Source of the DNA: Victivallales bacterium
GTDB lineage: Bacteria > Verrucomicrobiota > Lentisphaeria > Oligosphaerales > Oligosphaeraceae
Assembly: GCA_017615955.1 (NCBI GenBank)
Contig: JAFZZD010000508.1
Coordinates: 1-5,432, forward strand
Length of the DNA stretch: 5,432 nt
Direction of reading: 5' to 3'
The notes under the pieces: model-generated
Database searches by the model: none
Seen by the model: only the letters and a program-made list of their open reading frames with translations
What the model was told of the DNA's origin: nothing
Program-made: the position numbers and the translations under genes
Shown here: positions 1 through 5,432 of the stretch, piece by piece
Layout of the letters: each line of letters opens with the position of its first letter
Numbering within the stretch: the first letter of the stretch is position 1

Positions 1-136
1 CATTGACCTTGGCGACCTGCATGCTTGTTCTGGAAGAGAAGGCAAAACTCATCGCCATTATCATTGCCAAGGCCAAAATGCCAATGGTGAACAGCAATGC
101 CGAGCCTTTTTCCTTTAGTCTGACATTCTTTTTCAT
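1..136 (-). CDS. GspK/PilX-like minor pseudopilin, N-terminal part only (runs off the window)
   Basis: Only the first 45 residues are present; the gene continues beyond base 1. I translated it by hand. It begins MKKNVRLKEKG and continues into a hydrophobic stretch (SALLFTIGILALAMIMAMSF). The short basic leader ending in Gly, followed by a membrane helix, is the layout of a class III prepilin signal. Position +5 after the presumed G/S cleavage is Phe rather than the usual Glu, a feature known for GspK and PilX. The start is supported by GGGAG at 144-148, seven bases upstream of the ATG. It is the last of four pseudopilin-type genes and starts 32 nt after the GspJ-like stop, where H-I-J-K order predicts GspK. 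In Verru_Chthon cassettes this slot would be protein A, typically a large protein. The assignment rests on the N-terminus and position only. Confidence 0.72.
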   Translation of the reverse strand, partial: MKKNVRLKEKGSALLFTIGILALAMIMAMSFAFSSRTSMQVAKVN

Positions 137-168
137 ATAGGAACTCCCATTAAATTACAGCCAAGAAA

Positions 169-1014
169 CTACTGAAGAAAGATCACTTTGGAGAAAGTGC
201 GTGCGTCATCAAGGATTTTCTCCTCCTGTGCTTTCTTATCGTCAGATGAACTTATATCTTCCCTAAAAGCGAAATCTGGGTATTTTTCGTGATTAAAAAG
301 CGTGATTGTAATGCGGACGGCCTTTGGACGCTCCTTCAATACATTATTGTCATACTTTGAGTTTGGAACGATATCAATGCTGAAATCCAGCAAATCATCC
401 GCAAGAATCTCCTTAACCTCCTCATCAAAGTAATCCGCGACTTTCTCAAAAACCACATCGCTGGCGGCGGCACTCTCATAGTCAATGCCATAGTAAAGTC
501 CATTTATGTCCAAAAATGGCTTCTGCGCACCGCCAACCTCATAACTTGTAGTGTCAAGTGCCAACCTATATAGCCTGTAGCGATTTCTGTCAAAATGATA
601 CAAGACAGGAAAAGCGGTGCCATTCACTATATATTCCGACTGTGTATTCTTCTCAGGCGTCCAACCTGCTGCTGAAATATTAAAAGTCTTGCCCTGGTCC
701 TTAGAAGTCATTTGAGTTATCAATCCCAGCTTCACACTTGTGTTTTTAGAGCCAACAGCACTCGCGTCTGTATCAGAGGCAAGATACATTGGTATGGTTC
801 CACCTTTTTCATTGGAAAACAGGGACTGCTTCAGGTCAGTCTCCAAAATGGAGAACACCACCTGTGCCTTGTCAAACAAAGATGTGGTGCTTGATGAAGC
901 ATACCAAATGCGTTGTGAGCCAATCACGAACTGCATGAGGAAAGTCATCATCAGCATTAGCACAGCCACTGCCACCAGCAGTTCTGTCAAGGTGTATTTG
1001 AATGTTTTTTTCAT
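169..1014 (-). CDS. GspJ/PilW-like minor pseudopilin (Verru_Chthon cassette C-type)
   Basis: This is a 281-residue protein with a six-residue leader (MKKTFK) followed by YTLTELLVAVAVLMLMMTFL, a prepilin N-methylation signature with Glu at +5 and a single membrane helix at about residues 7-30. The residue before the cleavage site is Lys, not Gly. After the helix comes an amphipathic stretch (FDKAQVVFSILETDLKQSLF), typical of the GspJ/PilW N-terminal spine. Near the C-terminus, ERPKAVRITITLF matches the late beta-strand pattern common in GspJ/PilW proteins. It is longer than a typical GspJ of about 200 residues, so the globular part is enlarged. It would sit in the inner membrane until assembled into the pseudopilus tip with the H-, I- and K-like partners. 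An AGAGG motif at 1026-1030 lies 11 nt upstream of the start. It follows the GspI-like stop by 27 nt and is probably co-transcribed. Confidence 0.85.
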   Translation of the reverse strand: MKKTFKYTLTELLVAVAVLMLMMTFLMQFVIGSQRIWYASSSTTSLFDKAQVVFSILETDLKQSLFSNEKGGTIPMYLASDTDASAVGSKNTSVKLGLITQMTSKDQGKTFNISAAGWTPEKNTQSEYIVNGTAFPVLYHFDRNRYRLYRLALDTTSYEVGGAQKPFLDINGLYYGIDYESAAASDVVFEKVADYFDEEVKEILADDLLDFSIDIVPNSKYDNNVLKERPKAVRITITLFNHEKYPDFAFREDISSSDDKKAQEEKILDDARTFSKVIFLQ

Positions 1015-1041
1015 TGCTGGAAATACCTCTTTTCAAAGAGT

Positions 1042-1662
1042 CTAGTTTTCATTAAACACTTCCATCAGGTAGTAGGCCTTCTGCCTTGCCTCAAAAGGCG
1101 CCTCAGCAGGCCAAGAAACTTCGACATGTATGCAGACAGCATTGCCATAGTCGAATATGACACCACTGGAAGAATAGGCTGCAGTGTTCAGTTTCTTCTT
1201 TGCCAGTCTGGCTATTGCGCGGAAGTCAACCTTGTCCTCCCCCAGTTCTTTGCTAGTGTCCTTGTAACTAACCAACTGAAAAACATTTCCATCATTTTTG
1301 TATTTGTAGAAACCGCTCTTGGTATTGATATTGACATCCTCCCAGTCGGAACTCTCGGTCAAACTATCAAAATTCTCCTTTGTGCCAGTGAAATTGTCAT
1401 CAATCACTTCTGTATCACCTAAATCAGGAATGCTTCCACTATCTCCCACATAAGCATCCCACTCGCCGTTCAACAACTTGTATTTAAGACCATTCAACAA
1501 TTCCTCCACCGAATTGGCCACGTATGTCTCCATTGAGGCATCCCTGGTGGCATTGGCTCCCACAGGGAACAGCACCATGATGCTGCAAATGCCAATCACC
1601 ACAACACCCAGTGCCAGCAGTATCTCAACCAAGGTAAAATTGTTGCGTTTCATATTGCACAT
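1042..1662 (-). CDS. GspI/PilV-like minor pseudopilin (Verru_Chthon cassette B-type)
   Basis: With the start chosen here it is 206 residues, beginning MCNMKRNN and then FTLVEILLALGVVVIGICSI. That is a prepilin signature with Glu at +5 and Asn at -1 in place of Gly. LALGVVVIGICSIMVLFPVG is typical of GspI/PilV and of the PVC-group cassette B proteins, which often read 'LFPVG' just after the helix. The start is ambiguous. A GTG at 1677 would overlap the preceding TGA, the ATG at 1662 sits nine bases after GAGG (1672-1675), and the ATG at 1653 is 18 bases from it. I prefer 1662 on spacing; it leaves an 11-nt gap after the GspH-like stop and suggests coupled translation. In secretion or pilus systems GspI is the organiser that binds J and K in the tip complex. 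Its role here is inferred from that precedent. Confidence 0.84.
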   Translation of the reverse strand: MCNMKRNNFTLVEILLALGVVVIGICSIMVLFPVGANATRDASMETYVANSVEELLNGLKYKLLNGEWDAYVGDSGSIPDLGDTEVIDDNFTGTKENFDSLTESSDWEDVNINTKSGFYKYKNDGNVFQLVSYKDTSKELGEDKVDFRAIARLAKKKLNTAAYSSSGVIFDYGNAVCIHVEVSWPAEAPFEARQKAYYLMEVFNEN

Positions 1663-1671
1663 TTTCCAAAG

Positions 1672-1676
1672 CCTCA
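1672..1676 (-). promoter_or_regulatory. Shine-Dalgarno site overlapping the upstream stop codon
   Basis: Reading the minus strand, TGAGG contains the TGA stop of the GspH-like gene and a GAGG core that would serve the GspI-like gene. It lies nine bases before the ATG at 1662, good spacing, and 18 before the ATG at 1653, which is too far. This decides the start chosen above and implies translational coupling of the two genes. Confidence 0.6.
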
Positions 1677-2408
1677 CATTAGATATTTAAGCTGCCCAGT
1701 CAGTCTGCTTACATCCAGCACGTGAATATTGGGTTCGTTGATGCGGTCAATCACATTGCTGCCTGGCTCAACCACGCCTTCCATCAAAGTCACATCGACC
1801 TTTTTGTCACAGCGCCCGTCTGGCTTGAAGACAACGGCACGCACCCCCTTGCTCTGTGTCTGTCCATCAAACATCTTGGCACTGACCTCAAAGACGGTCT
1901 CAGCCTCGTCCTTTCTGTCCAGCAGGGATGTGCCTGTGAACCAATTTGTGGTATCTGAAGGAACATAAGACTTAGTGGTACTATCAAACTTCAATGCCTT
2001 TGGCGTTCTTTGTTCATAATCAATATAGGCAACCACCCCCCCCATAGGCAGGAAAGTCCAACTTGTGCCTTCAACCCAGTCTTCAAACTCATACCTTTCA
2101 GCCGTATCATTGTATTTGACCCACGCCGACCTGAAACTGGCATAGTGATACGCGTTGCCATCTGCAGGTGCATCCAAGTTATGCCCTGGTATTATCACGG
2201 CTATGCATCTGCGCTTTGAAACCGCCTCGGCACGTGCAAGCATAAGCTGGGAGGACACCATACGCGATGCTGTGTCAACAGCCTTGCCGCGTGTAATCTT
2301 CGAGAAAGCTGGTGCGGTGATTCCAAGCAGCACAATCATTATGGCCACCACGACCAGCAGCTCTATCAACGTGAAGGGACTCTTTCTATGTATCATAGCA
2401 TTTCGCAT
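1674..2408 (-). CDS. GspH/FimT-like minor pseudopilin (Verru_Chthon cassette D-type)
   Basis: This is a 244-residue protein. After a leader MRNAMIHRKSP comes FTLIELLVVVAIMIVLLGIT, a canonical prepilin signature with Glu at +5 (residue 16) and one membrane helix at about 12-33. The -1 residue is Pro, which is unusual. The following segment, with SSQLMLARAEAVSKRRCIAVI at about 57-77, is the helix-then-strand pattern of GspH/FimT ('ARAEAV.R'). RAVVFKPDGRC further on matches the 'F.PDG' strand of that family. The C-terminal VLDVSRLTGQLKYL resembles the closing strand seen in PVC-group pseudopilins. The start is supported by GAGGAA at 2418-2423, nine bases upstream. It heads the H-I-J-K-like run and would be the initiating member of the tip complex. 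A run of eight G on the coding strand (2036-2043) is a possible slippage site. Confidence 0.86.
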   Translation of the reverse strand: MRNAMIHRKSPFTLIELLVVVAIMIVLLGITAPAFSKITRGKAVDTASRMVSSQLMLARAEAVSKRRCIAVIIPGHNLDAPADGNAYHYASFRSAWVKYNDTAERYEFEDWVEGTSWTFLPMGGVVAYIDYEQRTPKALKFDSTTKSYVPSDTTNWFTGTSLLDRKDEAETVFEVSAKMFDGQTQSKGVRAVVFKPDGRCDKKVDVTLMEGVVEPGSNVIDRINEPNIHVLDVSRLTGQLKYLM

Positions 2409-2435
2409 ACTTTATGCTTCCTCTGTTGATTTGTT

Positions 2436-2451
2436 CGGCCCCGCTGGGCCG
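2436..2451. other. Short GC-rich hairpin upstream of the GspH-like gene
   Basis: Bases 2436-2441 (CGGCCC) pair with 2446-2451 (GGGCCG) around a four-base loop, giving a six-bp all-GC stem. In the transcript of the pseudopilin genes it would lie about 12 nt upstream of the Shine-Dalgarno site. No T run follows on either strand, so it is not a standard intrinsic terminator. A role in translation or mRNA stability is possible but unproven. Confidence 0.4.
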
Positions 2452-2453
2452 TG

Positions 2454-2583
2454 GTAGTAGCGACGGCGTCCTCGCCGTCGCACCCTCGACATGCAGCCGC
2501 GACTGTCGTCCCCTGCCAAAGGCTAGCTTTTAGCGGTGTAAAGCACACCATTTACGCGACGGCGAGGACGCCGTCGCTACTAC
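2454..2583. repeat. 130-bp element with perfect 28-bp terminal inverted repeats, each arm a hairpin (REP/MITE-like)
   Basis: Bases 2454-2481 are the exact reverse complement of 2556-2583, separated by 74 bp. Each arm is itself palindromic: in the left arm 2460-2468 (GCGACGGCG) pairs with 2473-2481 around TCCT, and in the right arm 2556-2564 pairs with 2569-2577 around AGGA. Outside the arms, GCC at 2448-2450 and GGC at 2584-2586 would extend the match if a three-base indel is allowed. The interior holds no gene, only a small hairpin (2535-2539 with 2545-2549). The element fills much of the gap between the exported-protein gene and the pseudopilins. Paired inverted palindromic units recall bacterial REP/BIME elements or a non-autonomous MITE. 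I see no clean target duplication. No T run follows, so a terminator role is not evident. Confidence 0.75.
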
Positions 2584-2661
2584 GGCAACTGGCAAGGCGT
2601 GATGCTACCGCCCTCCCTGAGAACCTTGCATGGCGCACCAGCACCCTAAGATCCTAGAACC

Positions 2662-4851
2662 CTAGTTTCCTTCGGTCTCGCCTTCCGCCGCAGGAATTGT
2701 CTCAACCAAGGTGATGAAGTTGGACATTTCCCCGTATGCGGTGACTGCGGCGATGTGCACAGCCTGCTTGACAGGCTTCTTGGGTATCTTGAATTTGACC
2801 GAAGCCGGATTGCTGTAGGTCTTCAGCGACTTGGGCAATGCGGCAATCTTGCTGGCGATGTAGTTCGCGCCCACGGCGGCTGGCGTGATCTTCCAGCGGG
2901 CCTCGCCCTCCGCCACGATTGCCTTGATTGCGTTGTACGGATCCTGGTCAAGCAAGGTGCTGGACTTGGGCTGCACAATCGCCACCAGGTTCGCCTCCGT
3001 CAAATCGGCGGTCAGCTTGTCAGCCGGTGCCACATATATCCTCAGCGACACGAAGTCCTTTTCGGGCTTGTTCCATTTCAGCGTAAACGCGCCCTCCTCA
3101 TCCAAGGTGGTTGCTGGAGGCTGCAAACGCAGCCCCTTGCCATGGCGCAAATCCAGCCACTGGGTTCCCTCAATGAAGTCATACATGGCGTCAGGTATAG
3201 TGGGGACCTTGTCGGAATAGGAGTGCTTCCACTGTGCCGCGCTGCGCATGAACATATTTTTCATGACAAAGTGCCAGGCATCTTTGATGGAGGCCTCAGC
3301 CGCAGCCTTGCTTTTCTCGTTGGCAGTGAGTTTGGAGGCCACTAGAAGCAGACGGGCCGCATACGAGGTTGGCGCCATCTCGCAGGGGAGGTCTGCATCC
3401 TCGATGTCATTCACATCGTCCATGAATGCATAGCTGTTCCAGGCTGCGGGGACAGACTTTCCACCGAAATGGCGCTGCTGCGCAATAATGGAGGCTATCA
3501 TGGCGTCCACATTCTGCAACTTGAAATCCTTCAGGCCCAGCCACGGCGTTTCAGTTGCCTTGTATCCCGGATGTGGAATGCCCTCTGGCAGGAAGCAGTT
3601 CATGACGACCTGGTATGTAGCGTAGAGCGAAGGTTTGCCATTCACCATCCACATTCCAGTCTGGGGATCCTGCAAAGCCATCAGCTTCTCACGCAAGGTG
3701 CTTTCCCAATCCTTGTCAAAAGTGCAGGTATTCAGCAGCTTTCCGTTGTTGTAGAGGGACACCAGCTTTGGAATGGCGTGCACGCAGTGCATCCAGTCCG
3801 TTGCGGCACTGTCCATATAGGCGGACAACTTGTCCGATGTGAGTATGCCGCCCCAACCATTGTTGCCCTTGAGGAACTCCCACTTTCCAGAACTGCTCAC
3901 TCCGAACATCAGGTGCATTGGCAGCTCGTCGTAGTCGGGATTCGGCGCGGTTGAATATGTCTTGGGGTCAATCCTGGAAGTGAACTGCGCCGGGTTCTCC
4001 AGCAATTCGTTTTCCCTGACAGTCTTCCAAGACAGTGTGGAGAATTTAGCCTTTCCGCTGGCCGGGTTTGACAGGGTCATGTAAAGGCCGCCCGCCCGCT
4101 TGTCCTTCGGCTTCTGGACTGGCTCGGCTGTACCGAACAAGGCATCCACGTCCAATTCGTCCTCGTTTGCCGGCTTGGGGGCTTCCTTTTTCGGTTCATT
4201 GGCGGTGGCAAGCGCCTTGTTAAGGTGCGGAATCTCCACGTCCATGTAGTAGCAGAACCATGGGAATGTGCCCCTGGTGCGGAAATAAGCTGGAGTTGAG
4301 GAAAGCAATTCCCCGTCAAAGTCCACTATTTCCACCTTGACTGTAGGCGCGCCTGACCAGAGGTCCATGCCCTGCCCAGTGTCCTCGCCAGTGATCCAGA
4401 TGAAGAAGCGCACATACTTGCCCTTGAGCTGCAGGAGGCTGTCCCCCGAAATGACTGGCTTGGGCAGGGTAAGTTTCTCGCCTGCGTTCAGCACAATTGA
4501 ACTCAATTCCGAGGACTTCACATTTGTCTTGAAGCCCTCCTCGTCCAAGGGGAGGTTTTCGCCCAGGCTCTCCCATGCGACAGGCATGGCATCCCCATCG
4601 ACGACGCCATGCATGAAACTGCGGTAGAAGCCTGCTGCGCCCAGTTTGGCCTTCGTGTTGAGGTAGATGTTGCGGATCTCCCTTTCGCCCACGCCTATGA
4701 CCAGGCCATTCTGCCGCCTGCTTATGCGGAACGCATCCTGTTTTTCAGGCTGCTTTTCAGGCTGCTGCCCCTCCTGCGGAGCCTCCTGCGCCAAACAGAA
4801 TGCCCCCGCAATCAAACCGCCTAAAAGAAACTTCAATATGCCTTTGCCCAT
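2662..4851 (-). CDS. Large exported multidomain protein of unknown function
   Basis: This is a 729-residue protein I do not recognise. Residues 1-21 (MGKGILKFLLGGLIAGAFCLA) look like a type I signal peptide cleaved before QEA; no good lipobox is present. A Gln/Glu/Lys/Pro-rich stretch (22-38) follows. Residues about 42-280 look beta-rich and could be a sugar-binding-like sandwich (KGKYVRFFIWITGE; GLYMTLSNPASGKAKFSTLS), interrupted at about 216-252 by a charged linker. The middle, about 310-545, is largely helical. It has DPQTGMW followed shortly by SLYATYQVVMNCF at about 395-419, resembling alpha/alpha-toroid repeats of terpenoid-cyclase-like proteins. Residues about 580-720 look fibronectin-III-like (FTLKWNKPEKDFVSLRIYV near the start, AAVTAYGEMSNFITLVE near the end). 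The ATG at 4851 is chosen because a signal peptide follows at once, a weak GGAT lies eight bases upstream, and an upstream in-frame TTG at 4935 falls inside the promoter's -35. Secretion is well supported; any enzymatic role is not. Confidence 0.85.
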   Translation of the reverse strand: MGKGILKFLLGGLIAGAFCLAQEAPQEGQQPEKQPEKQDAFRISRRQNGLVIGVGEREIRNIYLNTKAKLGAAGFYRSFMHGVVDGDAMPVAWESLGENLPLDEEGFKTNVKSSELSSIVLNAGEKLTLPKPVISGDSLLQLKGKYVRFFIWITGEDTGQGMDLWSGAPTVKVEIVDFDGELLSSTPAYFRTRGTFPWFCYYMDVEIPHLNKALATANEPKKEAPKPANEDELDVDALFGTAEPVQKPKDKRAGGLYMTLSNPASGKAKFSTLSWKTVRENELLENPAQFTSRIDPKTYSTAPNPDYDELPMHLMFGVSSSGKWEFLKGNNGWGGILTSDKLSAYMDSAATDWMHCVHAIPKLVSLYNNGKLLNTCTFDKDWESTLREKLMALQDPQTGMWMVNGKPSLYATYQVVMNCFLPEGIPHPGYKATETPWLGLKDFKLQNVDAMIASIIAQQRHFGGKSVPAAWNSYAFMDDVNDIEDADLPCEMAPTSYAARLLLVASKLTANEKSKAAAEASIKDAWHFVMKNMFMRSAAQWKHSYSDKVPTIPDAMYDFIEGTQWLDLRHGKGLRLQPPATTLDEEGAFTLKWNKPEKDFVSLRIYVAPADKLTADLTEANLVAIVQPKSSTLLDQDPYNAIKAIVAEGEARWKITPAAVGANYIASKIAALPKSLKTYSNPASVKFKIPKKPVKQAVHIAAVTAYGEMSNFITLVETIPAAEGETEGN

Positions 4852-4907
4852 TGCAATTATCCAGATTGTATTCAGTAAATTACAGTACACTCCAAAACCC
4901 TGCCGTA

Positions 4908-4935
4908 ATTGTAACAAAGTTTTACCATTTTTCAA
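4908..4935 (-). promoter_or_regulatory. Sigma-70-type promoter with extended -10 for the exported-protein gene
   Basis: On the minus strand TTGAAA (4930-4935) is followed after 16 bases by TACAAT (4908-4913). A TG one base before the -10 (TGTTACAAT) makes it an extended -10. Transcription would begin near 4901, leaving an untranslated leader of about 50 nt before the ATG at 4851. The four pseudopilin genes show no equally good promoter of their own, so this one may also feed them through the repeat-containing gap. No operator is evident. Confidence 0.6.
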
Positions 4936-5027
4936 GTGCCTATAAACATTTTTCCTATTAGCTTATCCTCGCTGTGGCTTTCCATGCACGCCATTGGGAC
5001 CGGCAAAGACACGTATCCTCGGTATTG

Positions 5028-5279
5028 TCATGGAAGCAAATCTTTCTTGATTATCTCATCATGCCCATCGGGATAATGGCGAATAAGATCCTTGCCAACG
5101 ACATACACCACTGGTATGCCTTTGCTTAAAAGACGCGCAATGGCGGCACGGCTGGCTTCCCTGGCTGCATTGGCCAGGTTGCGAATATCCTCTGGCCACT
5201 CCGCTTCATTCGTCTTATACTCAACAGGAGCAAGTGTGCCATCAGCCATTTTTATATGTGTAATGCGTTCCTGGGCCAT
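5028..5279 (-). CDS. Small soluble protein of unknown function, possibly antitoxin-like
   Basis: This is an 83-residue protein beginning MAQERITHIKMADGTLAPVE. It has no signal peptide or membrane segment, so it is probably cytoplasmic. It reads as a short N-terminal strand region, a long Ala-rich helix (about 24-50, with NLANAAREASRAAIARLL), then a strand pair around GIPVVYVVGKDLIRHYPDG and a Lys-rich tail. The C-terminal pattern 'GIPVVY..G..IR.YPDG' feels like a recurring small-protein module. Some such proteins neighbour toxin genes, but I cannot name a family, and no toxin gene is visible downstream: the next gene is the exported protein, 176 nt away with its own promoter. The start is set by GGAGA seven bases upstream. 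An upstream in-frame TTG at 5363 would lie before the likely transcription start and lacks such a site. Confidence 0.72.
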   Translation of the reverse strand: MAQERITHIKMADGTLAPVEYKTNEAEWPEDIRNLANAAREASRAAIARLLSKGIPVVYVVGKDLIRHYPDGHDEIIKKDLLP

Positions 5280-5286
5280 TGTCGTT

Positions 5287-5291
5287 TCTCC
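5287..5291 (-). promoter_or_regulatory. Shine-Dalgarno site deciding the start of the small gene
   Basis: GGAGA on the minus strand lies seven bases before the ATG at 5279, near-ideal spacing. It makes the 83-residue form far more likely than the longer reading that begins at a TTG at 5363. Confidence 0.75.
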
Positions 5292-5344
5292 AGTATTCTT
5301 TCCAAATCCCCAATAAATCAAGCAAAATGTATGTGTCTTTCCTA

Positions 5345-5374
5345 ATTTTACAAACGTCTTCAAATAAAAATCAA
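5345..5374 (-). promoter_or_regulatory. Possible promoter of the small gene
   Basis: TTGATT (5369-5374) and TAAAAT (5345-5350) on the minus strand are separated by 18 bases, giving a plausible sigma-70 promoter with a start near 5338 and a leader of about 58 nt. The surrounding DNA is AT-rich, so chance matches are likely. Its -35 ends two bases from the first unit of the tandem repeat at 5376. Confidence 0.35.
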
Positions 5375-5375
5375 T

Positions 5376-5432
5376 TGCGCGGCCAGGGGGGGGTATTCTG
5401 CGCGGCCAGGGGGGTATTCTGCGCGGCCACGG
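5376..5432. repeat. G-rich direct tandem repeat, possibly the end of an IS21-like element
   Basis: Two full units and the start of a third are visible: 5376-5398 (23 bp), 5399-5419 (21 bp), and 5420 to the window edge. Each begins TGCGCGGCCA; the first two continue with a G run (eight, then six G) and TATTC, while the third has CGG after the shared block. The unequal G runs account for the different lengths. Multiple short direct repeats at a terminus that opens with TG are characteristic of IS21-family ends, so this may be where such an element starts, with its transposase genes beyond the window. That is inference from architecture; no transposase sequence is present here. Confidence 0.6.

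Noticed and set aside
1653..1677. GTG start at 1677 giving a 211-residue GspI-like protein
   Set aside because: It makes a neat GTGA overlap with the upstream stop, but the visible GAGG lies inside the first codons and fits the ATG at 1662. The longer leader would be unusual for a prepilin. It cannot be fully excluded.
2454..2583. Intrinsic transcription terminator formed by the inverted repeat
   Set aside because: The stems are strong, but no T run follows either arm on either strand. The 74-bp spacing and duplicated internal hairpins fit a repeat element better.
2444..2592. Target-site duplication CTGG flanking the inverted-repeat element
   Set aside because: CTGG occurs at 2444-2447 and 2589-2592, but the right copy is offset two bases from the symmetric element end. 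Four bases can recur by chance.
2643..2664. Telomere-like or short tandem CTAGGG-type repeats after the large gene
   Set aside because: Three imperfect, unevenly spaced copies (CTAGGG, CTAGG, TTAGGG on the minus strand) are too few and degenerate to call a repeat array.
2755..3345. Plus-strand open frame of 196 codons within the large exported-protein gene
   Set aside because: It lies wholly opposite a well-supported gene with signal peptide and coherent domains, its translation shows no recognisable motif, and it has no convincing ribosome site. It is a by-product of codon use on the other strand.
3469..3954. Plus-strand open frame of 161 codons
   Set aside because: Antisense to the same large gene. 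The His/Gln/Leu-rich translation without domain features is typical of a shadow frame.
4964..5020. Direct repeat TATCCTCG in the gap upstream of the large gene
   Set aside because: Two eight-base copies about 49 bp apart (4964-4971, 5013-5020) lie upstream of the promoter. They could be a regulator site, but two short copies without symmetry are not enough.

Overview
The window looks like part of the chromosome of a bacterium from the Planctomycetes-Verrucomicrobia-Chlamydiae group, most likely Lentisphaerota or Verrucomicrobiota. The main reason is a tight run of divergent minor pseudopilin genes. Their signatures have the FTLIELL form but usually lack the glycine before the cleavage site, and their order recalls the four-gene 'Verru_Chthon cassette' described for Verrucomicrobium and Chthoniobacter. 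The phylum call is an inference from these features. All supported genes lie on the minus strand, so the window reads biologically from right to left.

Right end (5376-5432): a G-rich tandem repeat of about 21-23 bp runs off the window. It may be the multi-repeat end of a mobile element whose body lies outside. Next (5028-5279) is a small gene for an 83-residue soluble protein of unknown function, with a good Shine-Dalgarno site and a possible promoter that abuts the tandem repeat. A 176-nt gap then carries a strong sigma-70-type promoter with an extended -10 (4908-4935). This promoter fixes the start of the next gene at 4851.

Centre (2662-4851): one large gene encodes a 729-residue exported protein. 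It has a signal peptide, a beta-rich N-terminal region interrupted by a charged linker, a helical middle region with repeats resembling alpha/alpha-toroid proteins, and a C-terminal fibronectin-III-like part. I do not recognise its family. After it comes a 253-nt gap with a perfect 28-bp inverted repeat, each arm of which is itself a hairpin. This is probably a dispersed REP/MITE-like element.

Left half (1-2408): four closely spaced genes encode pseudopilins in the order GspH-, GspI-, GspJ- and GspK-like (FimT/PilV/PilW/PilX-like in type IV pilus terms). The last is cut by the window edge. In type II secretion and type IV pilus systems this set forms the tip complex that starts (pseudo)pilus assembly. 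The neighbouring exported protein could be a substrate or surface partner of such a machine, but only adjacency supports that. No tRNA, rRNA, CRISPR array or transposase gene is visible.
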